64,000 nucleotides of DNA from the NCBI RefSeq assembly GCF_001638985.1, contig NW_017265150.1, forward strand, positions 558,001-622,000. The letters run 5' to 3'. The position numbers were made by a program, and so were the translations under genes. Under the pieces are notes generated by a model. The model was given only the letters and a program-made list of their open reading frames with translations, ran no database searches and was not told the origin of the DNA. Below are positions 35,080 through 46,505 of the stretch, piece by piece. The DNA is from Phycomyces blakesleeanus NRRL 1555(-). Its lineage: Eukaryota; Mucoromycota; Mucoromycetes; Mucorales; Phycomycetaceae. Positions within the stretch are counted from its first letter, which is position 1. Each line of letters begins with the position of its first letter.

Positions 35080-36503
35080 TCAAGTTGTTCGAAAAATTGG
35101 GGCGTTGCTGACGACTCGACAATGATTGAGGGTGTAGTATTGGTTCTCCAAGTCGCGCTTTATTTATTGTAAGTTATTGTTATACCCTATTCATTATATC
35201 TTTCCAAGTTGCGCAACGTGAACAACCTTAAATTACTGTCAATGCTCTTACCAGTGAACAAATTGTAGAGCTCCTTGAGCTTACCCGTAAGTTCAAAGTC
35301 CAAGACAACAAAGTGCTTCTGGGTGGGATTCCACCAGGGGGTCGTCTGGAGCACTTTTCCAGACATTGGACAGCCAGACAAATCACCAATAGCCAAAGAG
35401 GGTGGCCGAGGAGGCTTTCCGAATCCAATGAACAAATACCCTACACCTGTGGAGGAACAGACATTTCTGTGTATCAGAAAACAACCAAATGGGGGTGGAC
35501 ACTGCCGTCGCAAAAGTCATTCAAGCCGGCGTAATAGAGTACTCACCAGAGCAGAGTCACGATTATCTGTCAAACATGTTCATTCTGGACGAATAAGTCA
35601 AGAAGGGACTGATTCTAGGCTGCAAGCGAATACATTAATACGCCCAGTGTGAGCACTTCAAGATGGAAGGAGTTCAATGCCTGAGAGAGATGATTCTTTC
35701 AGACTAGCCAAATCTTGTGATGCAAGAGCCGATTCCAGCACTACTTATGATAAAACGTAAATCAGAGGTGAAATTACCATCTCGCAACCAAGACGAGATA
35801 TGGTTACTGTAGCCAGTCCTCCAATTGTTAGATTCTTGGCGTCCCACGGAAGAATTGTCTCTTATACAACTCCAACAAAAAACGGTCATGCTACTTTGTC
35901 TTGCAACAATGTGTAATCCTCAATCAGATATTGGTAGGCTAAAATATCAGGATGTGACATGGGTGTACATAAATGCTAGGGTAATAGGGGTTAAAATACT
36001 AGCAAGAGAACTCAAGGAGGCCTAATGGAAACAGTCGAAACTAGGGATCACCCAAGAGAAAAACTTATGTTTTGTGATCACTTTACGTATGTTTGTAGAA
36101 AAAACAAAAAAAAAACTTTCGGTTCATTATTCCAAAAGACCACACCTTGTTCCTCACGTATCTAGATACAGAAAAAATTTCAGCCTCCCCCAAACCAGAA
36201 ATGATGGCTAGCATTGACAAGCACATACTGAAATAATGCAACATCTACACAAGAATCTTTAATTTCCATTCAACAAGAGCTGCCGCAAGTACTGTTGCAG
36301 CACAAGGTGGCATGGATATAGTCGCAGTCAAACAGCATGCAAACTGGTCTCTCACAAGCAACACCTTTGAGAGATACTACTACAAGCCAAACTCCCGGTA
36401 TGAACAAGTGGCAGAAATGGTGGACCAAATTATTTTTATGGATACTATATACGATACCATATCAGAAGGAGCTGGAGAGGATGCAGCAATCCCTGTGTTA
36501 TAA
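35080..36503 (+). pseudogene. DIRS-like RT / tyrosine recombinase remnant
   Basis: The left part, spread over several frames, reads like the start of a DIRS-type RT: LTSEQIVELLELTRKF, IPPGGRLEHFSRHW, AKVIQAGVIEYSPEQSHDYL, SNMF, and QCEHFKMEGVQCLREMIL. The polymerase core and RNase H are absent. At about 35825 the sequence jumps to a tyrosine recombinase: ELSLIQLQQKTVMLLCLATM and SDIGRLKYQDV. It ends with MDIVAVKQHANWSLTSNTFE followed by RYYYKPNS at 36312-36395, which carries the conserved His/Trp and the presumed nucleophilic Tyr. Stops and frameshifts occur throughout. A Crypton origin is possible for the recombinase alone, but the RT-like block favours DIRS. A weaker fragment near 35070-35150 (DTHSSCSKNWGVADDSTMIE) may be more of the same. 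Confidence 0.62.
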
Positions 36504-36723
36504 AGAATACACAATTTTGAATTCTTGTCAAGTTTGATTTTTATTTAAAATAAAAAATAAACTGCTGAGTACCAGTTTTAACTAAATATTTAAATTCAAG
36601 ATAAAAGTGTAGTTCGAATTGACCACTGAATATGCTCTTTATATATTTATATTTTTTGTATGATTACCAGAGAAAGACAAGCTTTATCGATTAACTACTC
36701 TATTAGTACCTTTTAGCAGAATC

Positions 36724-36896
36724 TCATTTTTACCTTGTCTCAACTAAATTCCCTTTCTATCCCAAATTGTATTCTTTTGTGTCTCAATTCTCATTTTTGT
36801 TTGTCCAAAAAAGGTAAGAAAATTTCCCAGAAATTAATTTTCATTCGTCCAAAAAAAAACACACTAACTAACTAACATCGTCTTAATCTCAAGTAT
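36724..36896. repeat. Terminal inverted repeat, right
   Basis: Reverse complement of 32039-32198 at about 93% core identity, starting TCATTTTTACCTTGTCTCAA. It contains an extra (CTAA)n expansion at about 36864-36875 not seen in the left copy. Confidence 0.88.
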
Positions 36897-37820
36897 AAAT
36901 AGAGTAATAAAATCCAAAATCCAAAATCCAAATGTACATAAAAAATTAAAAATTGAAGACTAAATCAGGGCCGATGCTTTTTGAATGAGTAACATTGCAC
37001 ATACAGAAAAGAAATGTGTCCCTTCTGTTACAAATACTTGGATAATATGTATCTGTATGTGGGCTTGTACATGCAGACTAAAGGAGTTAAACAGTAGAGA
37101 AAACAAAAAACAAAAAAAAAAATATTGAAAGATTGAAAAGAAGAAAAGAAGAAAAGAAGAAATAAGGGGGGGAATGAAGGGGATTTTCTTTAGAAAGACA
37201 CGCGCAAATATAGATTCCTATCAACACTCGATTTTTCTTTTCTTTTCTTTTCTTTTCAAAGGCGCAGTAAGAAGCGCAGATACAGTAGAGGCAGGATGCC
37301 CAACAAATAAAGCAAGTCTATCTATCCAAGCCCTTTATTATTATTTTTATATATGATGGGCATGGTTCTCCTTCCGACTGACCAACCAACCAACTTGATA
37401 ACTTTTGACTCTTATTCCGTGTACATCAAAGCCTTTTCGCTTTTCTTTTTGTGCTTATTATTTTAAAATAATCTATATAATTGATTAATGTGCATAAAGA
37501 GGTAGAGATAAAGGTAGAAATATTATACATATAAAAAGGTAAAGGAGACTTGATTTTACTCATCAGTCAGATCTGAGAATAACTACAAATCTGAAAGAAA
37601 GAAAGAAAAAAAAATCCAATCTTTCTTCTAACCCCTTTGTAAATTCCCTGTTTTTTTATTTATTTATTATATATATATACTGTATGTATAAAAGATTATT
37701 CTTATGCGAGTTCAAGTATAGTCTCTTTTATATGTACATACATAAGTACATATACAAACAAACAGATAAATAAAAAATGTATGCATTGATTTCTTTATTT
37801 GGTTTTATCAACTTTACATT

Positions 37821-37855
<35 letters not shown>

Positions 37856-38680
37856 TTCTTTAATGAAAACAATATACAACGGAATTCTTCTAAAGTCTAT
37901 TTAACCAAAAGGTAATTATGAACCAAATAACTTCATCTTACTATAATTTGATTAAAGCAATTCCAATGGTTAATTTACATTCTTTCAGGAACATTTGAAG
38001 TTCAATTAAGCTTGCACATTCAGTCGATATTGAAACCAAAACAAAACAAAACAAAAATAATAAACCTATATTTTACTTGTGATAAATATATACACACACA
38101 TACACACATATGTATGTATCTAATTCTTTTTTCTTGATGCTGTTTTTGGTAGTGGGGGTGGTGTAAGAATAGACCAAAATCGATCGATGACATGTACCAG
38201 GGTAGAAAAATGAATAACAGCAGTGATAATGATAATGGCAATGATAAGCATTTCAATGTAATGACTAGATGATTACTATTGACAGAAATACCAATAATAT
38301 GAATTAGCTTTTGTGAACCTGGAAAGACTTGAAAATTAAAGAAGATGAGGATACATCACACTACATTATGACAAACTGCAATACAGTGCGTTACATTGTA
38401 ACACATTGTAATACAGTACGATACAGTACGATACAGTATGATACATTACAGTAAAGTCATTGTTTTATCCTTTAACTTTTTGATTCTTTCGATTCTTTCT
38501 GGCTTTTTAACTTTTTAGCTTTTTTTATTAGCTTTTTAGCTTTAGCTTTACTTTGCTTCATTTGATTTTATTTGTTACTTGAACCACCTTGAACCACTTC
38601 TTCTTATTTCTTTTCTCTCGTTCTATACGTGTAGGGCCTTTTATTCATTTATTTATTTACTTGTTTATTTATTCAATTGT
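36897..38680. other. Intergenic region, 1.8 kb
   Basis: AT-rich DNA between the inverted-repeat element and the 3' end of the deubiquitinase gene. It contains (TA)n near 37825-37853, (TTTTC)n near 37228-37256, and GATACAGTAC-like short repeats near 38412-38440. No exon recognised. Confidence 0.5.
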
Positions 38681-40013
38681 CTACTCTAGCTGCTTGGCAC
38701 GGTAAAGCACAATGTAGGCGGTGTGCCAGTCTCCTAAATAAATGGAAAATTTTAAGAAATTACACACAAAAAGTATTAGTTTATTTGTTACATGTATATA
38801 GAGATTGTGAGTAGAATCAATTGAATGTTAATATTATATTCTACTTTATTTTACTTCATTTTATTAAAATTTACCTCCGCCATCAAGCTTCTGGATATCG
38901 GCATCACGCACCATAGATACTTTTTCATCATCAAACTTGAACCATTCATCTACAATGTATACAGTATATCATCAGACCAATAATTCACCTTTTTTGTAAA
39001 GAACCCCTGTTCTATATATTTTTTCTTACCTTCGGCCTTCTTAACCCAGGCAATATAATGACCTACAAATAAGATATAAGCATAACAAATGAATACAAAA
39101 TATAAATAAAACAACCAAAATCTTTATTCTATATGTTTGTATATTAAACTTTACCAGAATCAGCAGAACGACCCACGTGTGTCAGGACTGCACAGAGTTC
39201 GTACTGTCCTGTAGGATTGCACCCGACATCCTTGAGCAATTCAGGATCAATATATTCAGACCAGTCAATCTTCTCTTCAGCTGCTGGTACTGCTGCCGCC
39301 GATGATGATCCCGATGCTGATGATGATGATGATGATGCTACTGCTGCTGCTGCTGCTGCTGCGGCTGAGCTTTCTGCACCGCCTGACACATCGATATCAA
39401 TCTTGCGTCTCTTTTCATCTCTCTTCTTAGCCACGTTTTTCTCTTCCAAATCCTTCAGCTTCAGCTTAGCCTTGCTAAACTTGCCCTGAAGTTCGGGTGT
39501 GCAGAGTTCGGATGCATCAAACTCGAGAGGATACTTGACCTTACGAAGGATCTTTGCACGCACACGCTCGGATGGCTTCCAGAAGAAACGGATGAATTGG
39601 ATAGGAAGGTACTGGGGTAAACGGCTTACACGCGATACACGCTCATACTTGGCAGTGCGGTTCAGTGTAGGTGATGTCTTCTCAATTTCTTCTTTCAAGC
39701 TCTATTGTTTGTTTAATTTTATCATAAAAGTTAGATTATCAACCCTAGAACTTGTTTTTCTTTCTTCAAAAAAAATATCTTTACTTACTTCCAAAATTCC
39801 ATTAACCATATAGTTTGTTGCTAATCACACACACAAGTAATATACATTAATACCCCATTTCACATTATCCATTCTTTTTTTCTTTCTTTTTTCTTTGTGG
39901 AGAGAGCTTACTGATAGAAATATGACAGCTCAATTTCGTAAAAGATTCAGTTGAGACAGTGTTCTCTTCAGGTGCTTCTGGGCAACGAAGCCTACAACAA
40001 TTTAATAAATAAA

Positions 40014-40048
<35 letters not shown>

Positions 40049-41661
40049 CTCTCTCTGACACTTACTCTGTACGCATTTCACCAGTCATTCTTTGCTCAAT
40101 AAAATTTCGGCCAGTTTCCTGATCGGCAGGCAATTTGGCCTTAAGAATAGAAACCATCTCACTCCAACACTCTTCAGCATCCTGCTGCATTGGTGCACCA
40201 CCAGGTCCTGTTTGAGAGAACTGAGGAAAGGCTTGGCAGAGCATCTATTGAATAAAGGAGAGAGTAAATATACACATAGCATTTATTAATTTTTATTATT
40301 TAAATATTGTACTTGCCTGCCAGAAAACCAAAGGAGGGAATCCGTCACTTGCTTTTGTAAGATCTTTGAACAGATCTCGTAGACTAGCAGTCAGGTTGCC
40401 TCTGTTATCTACACCGCTAACACCGCCTTGATACCTTTTATATATAGACAGACAAACAAACGAGTTTGGTGAGACGATGTTTAAAACACACACACACATA
40501 CACATATTGGTCTATTTCAAAGTATATGGGTGGATACTTTACTTGTTCAAGGAGGTCTGTAATTCTGGAATCACACGAAGGCATTGAAGTGTAGCATTCT
40601 AATCACCCACATTACACAGCAAATTATTAGTATTAGTATTATTATTATTATGCATTTTAATTTGAACTTTTTTTTTATGATTTGTATGAGTCCAAAAAGG
40701 AAATGCAAGGAAAAGAAAAGAATAATAAAGAACGAAAGAATGAATAATTGCAAGACTTACCATGTAACATGTATTTCCCAAGTTCTCGAGACCTGCAGGA
40801 ATTTCCAGCTAAATGATTGAACCAAACACAATAGATCCATACACAAAACTTATTAGATACTGTGAATCCACACACTCTATGCTACTATCATTTTCGTGGA
40901 ATTGCGATCCCTTACAGCTTCGGCAACTTGAGCATCTGTCATATCTTCCAAGAATTGGGTAGGCTTGGCTGGTGCTTTTGCCAATTCACCGGCGGTTCCC
41001 ATCATCATAAAGGTATGACCCTAATAAAGAAACAAAAAAAACGTGCTTAAATATTAGTATTTACAAGAGAAAAGTGAATCAAAATCCAAGAATAGAGAAA
41101 ATAGCCTTACGTTCTTAAGGCCAAGTGCATTGAGATCAGTTGTGTCCTATAATAAAATAATAGAAAGAAAGAAAAGACATTATTGGGTTAGGTTCAACCC
41201 CATTATTTCTTTCTCTATCCTTTTCTTCTTATTTTTGCTTGTTATATGTGTTTATATGCGTATGTGTGTGTGTGTGTGTTTTTTTGTACCTTGAGCATAC
41301 CGCCCTTGACCATAATCTTTTGTCTCTCGGGAGGTACACCTGTTTGAGAATAAATCTGACTCTTGAAAAGCTCAGGGCTTTCATCGGTATCTTTATTATT
41401 ATAAGTAATAAAGAAAAAGAAAAAGAAGAGAGACAGTTTGTTGGATGAGACGCGTTGAAATCAAATTTTACAGATTATAAAAAGCAAAGCAAGGCAAAGT
41501 AAAGCAAATTTAAGCAAAGGCAAAGATGAAGACAAAGAAGAAGAAGAAGAAGAAGAAGAAGAAGAAGAAGAAGAAGAAGAAGAACAAACGTATTCATTAC
41601 CAAGCTCAATGTTCTCAAACTTCTTTCCGGTCCATTTAACGTTTACGTTGATGATTGGCAT
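38681..41661 (-). CDS. UBP6: USP14/Ubp6 proteasome-associated deubiquitinase
   Basis: About fourteen short exons on the minus strand. The first are 41661-41601, 41390-41290, 41146-41111, 41020-40916, 40808-40761, 40598-40543, 40434-40317 and 40244-40066; the last ends at the TAG at 38681. The N-terminal ubiquitin-like domain starts MPIINVNVKWTGKKFENIEL and contains QTGVPPERQKIMVKGGMLK, which docks on the proteasome. The Cys box is GLENLGNTCYM with NATLQCL; the His box is HVGRSADSG/HYIAWV, split by an intron. Further family blocks: QQDAEECWSEM, SRLPQYLPIQFIRFFWK, YELCAVLTHVG, DWHTAYIVLY. It trims ubiquitin from proteasome substrates. An Ala/Ser-rich insertion (39290-39370) is unusual. The intron after 40317 uses a GC donor (GCAAGT). 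Confidence 0.95.
39290..39372 (-). repeat. Coding Ala/Ser low-complexity tract in UBP6
   Basis: GCT/GAT-type triplet runs on the plus strand encode a poly-Ala then poly-Ser stretch on the gene strand. They fall between the IDIDVSGGAE and IDWSEYIDPELL blocks, inside the catalytic domain where related enzymes vary. Confidence 0.9.
41533..41584. repeat. (AAG)n microsatellite in the first UBP6 intron
   Basis: About 16 AAG units in the intron after the first UBP6 exon; on the gene strand it is a (CTT)n tract. Confidence 0.93.
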
Positions 41662-42261
41662 TGTAATGAAGAATATAAAAGAGGGAGAACCAATGGATTT
41701 TGCTCTTTTTTTTTGATTAGTCTTCTTTTTTTTTAAAAAAAAATTACATTTCATTTTCCTGCCTTCGAGCGGACAAAGGGGGCTACGTCATTTTAACCAC
41801 CGCAATGATGCAGACAAAGTCAGTGAATTAAGGGGTGGAAAATGAAAATAATCAGTAATAGATATAGAGAGAGAGAGAGAGAGACTTGCGTCACATGTTA
41901 TTCTTTTTGTATTCTTCTTCTAGTGTGTGCCGCGTGTGCTGTGTGTACTAAGTGTTTGTGTTTGTGGTTTATTGGCATAAATTAAAGATTAGGCTTCATC
42001 TGCTAGACTAGCTTTCATGAATGGAAGAAGTAAAAAAAAAAAAAGCAAAAAAAAAAACGAATAAGAGGAAGAGGAATAAATAAATAAAAGAAAGATATAC
42101 GGTCTAGATGCTAGAGAGAGGAAGACCTTTGACGATTAACAATATTATTATTATTATTATTATTTTTTTGGGATTTTGATTTTTTTGGGTTTTGGTTGAA
42201 TTGAATTGAATTGAATTGCATTGCATTGCATTAAATTTGTTGAATTGGTATGTAGTTATGA
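41662..42261. other. Promoter/intergenic region between UBP6 and the zinc-finger gene
   Basis: 600 bp between two minus-strand genes. It contains (GA)n near 41869-41885, A-runs, (ATT)n near 42143-42164 and a (TTGAA/TTGCA)n run near 42197-42230. No coding exon seen. Confidence 0.5.
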
Positions 42262-44148
42262 TTAGATGACAGATGGTTCGGTCTGTTGACGTTGGTTTGT
42301 GTCGGCGTAGTGGAGAACGACACCTACGAATTCGTCGAGTATTTTTGTCTGTTCGACATATTTTATGGTGTCTTTGGTTTCGACAGTGTTGCTGGACCCG
42401 TACGACGCATGATGGATAGGGGGCAGAACAAGGAGTTCGAGGGATTCTCCGACGAGACTACTGACACTGCTGACACTGCTACTGCTCGTCCGTCGCTGAC
42501 TGCGTAGAGATGGCGATAGATGTGGTAAGGTTGGTGAGGAAGAAAGAGAGGATGTTGAGGAGTAGGCAGATGGGGAGGTTTCGGAAGCCCAGGGTCGACT
42601 GAAGTGGAAGGGAACCGGTACAGGCTGGCGCATGTCTGCAATTGAGGGCAGTTCAATTGTCTGCTGTGGGGCACTGTAGAATGGCAGCTCGACAAGGTGG
42701 CGCCGTATAAACCCACCTTCTGTAATTTCTTCTTCATCTTCAACAAGGTCGCACGAGGGAGAGTGGCATTGGTGGCGGTGATTCTGATTGGCATTGCTGT
42801 GATTGTTGTGATTGTGTTTGAGTTTGTGGTCGAGGCCAAGGTCATGGTCGTATCCGTGTCCGAGTCCGTGTCCGTGTCCGTGTCCGTGTCCAAGTCCGTG
42901 TGTGTGTGTGTGTGTATGAGGGTGTGGGTGTGTGCGAGTGCGAGTGCGAGTGCGAGTGAGAGTGCGTGAGTGTGAGTGAGTATGGTTGATGTCGATGTCG
43001 AGGTCGAGGTCGATGTCGAGTTCGATGTCGAGTTCGTGGTCGTGGTCATCGTGGTCTTGGGGATTGTGGTTATGATTTTGGCTGTTATTATATGCGTGAT
43101 TGCTGTTATGATGAAGGTGGTGGTGGTGGTGGTGGGTGCGTGGGAGTACCTCTGACCAAAATTCATCGTCAGTTTGGCGCGATTCTTTTTGTTCGATTAA
43201 CATGCGTCGTCCAAGACGTCGAGTTATTTCGTCTCTAACAAAACTTTGCTTTTCTGGACTGTCATGTTCTCCAAACTTTTGACGTGCAAGACGGTAGACT
43301 CGACAACGAAGATCGTTTTGTCGATTCTTTTCTCGATTTTCAGCACGCCATTTACGCATCCTAAAGTATCATATAAATTTAAAAATATAAGTTTTTTTTT
43401 TAATAATAAAAAAACATAACACAAATATATATTTAAATACATATAAAAAAAACAAAATTATAACTGAGTTTTCTGTGATGCAGGGACCACATTATTATTA
43501 TTATTATTATTTTATCTTTTTATGATTTACATATATATATCTATATGTAAATCTAGCTTTTTACCTCTCCGTTGTCTCTTCTTTGGAGACGACCTTTTTT
43601 GCATGGCCCTTCCATCGCTTTTGATCACGGCTACGAATGTAGGGGATATTGTGAATATTTGGATTTTCCATGTGGCGCTTTCTATTTAAAAAAAAAGAAA
43701 GAAAGGCAAAGAAAAGATGTTATTTTGTTGTTGTTGTTGTTGTTAGATTCAAATTATACATACATACATACATACATACATACATACATACATACATACA
43801 TAAATATGTATATAAGATGTATGTGTATATATGGATATATGAATATATGTATAATTTGATTGCGAGTGATGCGGTGTGCTACGTACAGGTTGGATCGGGT
43901 GGCAAATACTGTAAGATTTGAAATGATTCGTAAATTAGGATAATAGTAATTTCAAGAGCAATGATATTAACGAATAGCAGATATAGAAAATAAATAAGAA
44001 AGAAAGAAAGAAAGAATAGTTAATAAAAAAAAGCAAAGAAGAGAGTTTTTGATATAATTGGATCAGCTAAAGAAATTTATTTTATATTACTTTTGGGGCA
44101 CTGGGGACAGGCAAAGATCTTTGCGACTTCTTCTTCTTCTTGTGGCAT
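42262..44148 (-). CDS. C2H2 zinc-finger + DUF3020 protein
   Basis: Four exons (44148-44091, 43908-43887, 43681-43565, 43360-42262) give 431 residues. Splicing builds a C2H2 finger across three exons: FACPQCPK, IFATRSNL from a 22-nt microexon, then KRHMENPNIH. A DUF3020-type block follows: RDQKRWKGHAKK, RMRKWRAENREKNRQNDLRC, RVYRLARQKFGEHDSPEK. The second half is extremely low in complexity: poly-His, Asn/His, (Leu-Asp-Ile)n, (Arg-Thr)n, (His-Thr)n and (Gly-His)n, then a Ser-rich region and a short conserved-looking C-terminus. It is probably a nuclear DNA-binding regulator; the target is unknown. The two introns around the microexon are about 180-205 nt. Confidence 0.85.
42820..43130 (-). repeat. 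Coding low-complexity block (Asp/His/Thr/Gly repeats)
   Basis: Consecutive dipeptide- and tripeptide-encoding arrays (GTGTCC-, GAGTGC-, GTCGAG-like on the plus strand) within the fourth exon of the C2H2/DUF3020 gene. All three frames on both strands stay open through parts of it, which explains several spurious long frames here. Confidence 0.9.
43756..43802. repeat. (TACA)n microsatellite in a zinc-finger gene intron
   Basis: About 11 copies of a 4-bp unit, within the intron between the microexon and exon 3. Confidence 0.95.
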
Positions 44149-46505
44149 GTTTTGAGGTTGTACTGTGTGCAACGAAGTAGATTTGAATGCAAGTAAAGCG
44201 TAAGAGCAGTAATATTAGTGACCAGAGAGAATAAAATAAAAACAAAAAGAAAAATAAAAAATAAAAAATAAAAAAAAATAAAAAAGGGCACGCGTTATAG
44301 GTGTGGAAATGAAGGCAAAGGCGAAGGTGGAGATGAAGATGGAGGTGGTATTGATGAAGGAGGAGGAGGCAATTGATGATTATGAGGAGGTGGTGGTAGT
44401 GGTAGTGGTAGTGATAGTGATAGTGGTGGTAGTGGAGGAGGAGGAGGAGGAGGAGGATGAAGAGGAGTTGGTCTTTAAAGAAAGAAAATAAAAAAAAATA
44501 AAAAAAATAGTAGTAGATGGAATATTTATTAAACTCTTTTTTCATATATCCATTTTATCCCCTTGTTCTTCTATGCTGGCTATAAATACCGCACGCACCG
44601 TTCAAGATGCTATGCCCTTGCTTATATATACATATCACTTCCATACATATACTTCTTTGCATAAACAATCCCAGCCCCGTTTCTGTTTTGGCGGCAAATC
44701 AACAAGACAAGAAGATGTTGGTTCTGCAGGACCATGAATCCAAGTGAAATTGAGATATATTTATATTTATACAAGTATTTATACACACTGTACTGCATCA
44801 TACATTGATACTGATACTGATACTAATGCTAATACTAATGCTGATGCTGATGCTGATGCTGATACTAATGCTGATAGATATATAGATATATACTTATATA
44901 TCCATGCCCATATTCATATGTCTTTTTTATTTATTGAATATTTTATTGTTATCTTTCTTTTATATTTCTCTTTAGGCTATCCCTTGCCTATATTTTATTA
45001 TATTTTTGCATGGCCTGGATTGCAATAATTGCTTTTTATTTTTACTTTTTATTTTAGTTCTTCATTACTACCGTAGTCATTTATGTACACTGTGCTTGAT
45101 TGTTTTTATGTTATTCATTTCTACGGAGATTGGTATGCGATCGGCAAGAAGCAGACCCTAGAGGCACAACCTCTGGACCGTATTCCCTTTTTTTTTATTT
45201 TTCTCTATTTTTTTTTGTTTCTACTTCTTCTACTTCTTGCTCTTTTATGGCATCATTCTCGGAACACCAATCCCGCATTCTCATCAAGAAATTCAAGCAA
45301 ATTAAAAAAATGAACAAATATATATATATAAAGTATATACACAAGGAATTGAGTAGATAAATAAATAAATAACAAAGCATTATTAAACCAGCAAAGTCAT
45401 TGGACTATTGCATTTCATTCGTTCATTAAGACGATCCCAGTCTTGCAACAAAAATAAATAAATAAAAGCACTATAACAGATGAACAATGCACCAAATATA
45501 CTGGGGGATAGATTAAAAAGAAAAATAACGAAAGAAAGAAAGAAAAGATAACATGGAATTGGCTATCTATCCTATTCAATTGATTTCCTGACCAAAAAGA
45601 ATTTCATATATATTTATATATTCAATTCAATTGAACACAGTAAAGTACAGAACAGAACAGTACTTTTGAAATCTATGCGTGTACATGTCACTGTTTTAAT
45701 GTATAGAGTAGAATAATATATATATATAAAAAATATCCAATCTGCAGGGCCTTTGTTGGAATACAAGTACAGTAGCAAGATGGCATATATATAATATATA
45801 CACACAATAGTATCCATATTACAACTTGTAAGAAATCTAATTGAATTGTTGGCAAGATTGTAAATGGTATTATTCACTAATCACTTCACTATCATTTTCC
45901 CTGAAATTTATCCAGGTTTTATTTCAATTATTAAAAGAAATATATCTATATCTATATATCTATATATCTATATGTGTGTGTGCTAATTATCTAAATATGC
46001 ATTCAGGCCCAAAATATTCCCATTTATTGAAACAAAGTCAATTAAGAGTAGATTTAATTAATTTACTATTTTTCTTCTTCTTCTTTTTCCCATGTACAAG
46101 ATACACCACCACAATACGCATTACACTCACTATCCTATCCTATAGCAGAACATAGTATACTACTTACTTGTACCCTATAGATACAAATGCTATGTCAAAT
46201 ACATATAGACATAAAGGCATATGGACATATAGACATATTGCTATATTGATATTTTCTGTAGGCTTTCTCTTTGCTTTATTTTGAAAAATAAAATAAAAAG
46301 TAATAAAAATAATAATGATGATTATGATAAGATACTGTAATACGTGTGTTTATGTGTGAGTGAATTGGATCAACTGGGATCATTTTGGATCAATTTAGTT
46401 TGAGTTGGGTGTGGGGTGTTATTATATTTTAGATTGTTGGTTACTTGTTTTTTTTTTCTTTCCTTCTTTAAAGAAATAAACACAAAAGGGAAAACTAGTT
46501 TGGAT
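44149..46505. other. Intergenic region, 2.4 kb
   Basis: Holds the promoter of the C2H2/DUF3020 gene (-) on its left and the 3' flank of ATP1 on its right. It contains GGT/GGA triplet runs at 44337-44470, a TATA-like TATAAATA at 44581 on the plus strand, TGATAC/TGATGC repeats at 44805-44875, and a better-balanced patch at about 45120-45195 ending in a T9 run. No protein-coding exon could be supported, though the TATA-like site leaves room for a short plus-strand transcript. Confidence 0.45.

Larger units (their letters stand above)
32039..36896. mobile_element. Inverted-repeat element with Fanzor-like and DIRS-like genes
   Basis: The segment is bounded by inverted repeats of about 160 bp (32039-32198 and 36724-36896). 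The 135-bp core differs at only about ten positions, and a short tandem CTAA expansion is present in the right copy only. Inside, a decayed Fanzor-like gene runs leftward (34.9 to 32.2 kb) and decayed reverse transcriptase and tyrosine-recombinase fragments run rightward (35.2 to 36.5 kb), so the two diverge from the middle. Inverted terminal repeats are known both for DIRS retrotransposons and for DNA transposons that carry Fanzor genes. I cannot tell which mobilised the unit. The copy is clearly old: both genes have stops and frameshifts. Confidence 0.7.

Noticed and set aside
42286..43166. Frames in all registers across the DUF3020 gene repeats, including a 267-codon minus-strand frame
   Set aside because: Tandem repeats without stops keep alternative frames open; only the frame continuing the DUF3020 block is coding.
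43572..43921. Plus-strand frames over the (TACA)n repeat
   Set aside because: Microsatellite translation (Tyr-Ile-His-Thr repeats) inside an intron of a minus-strand gene.
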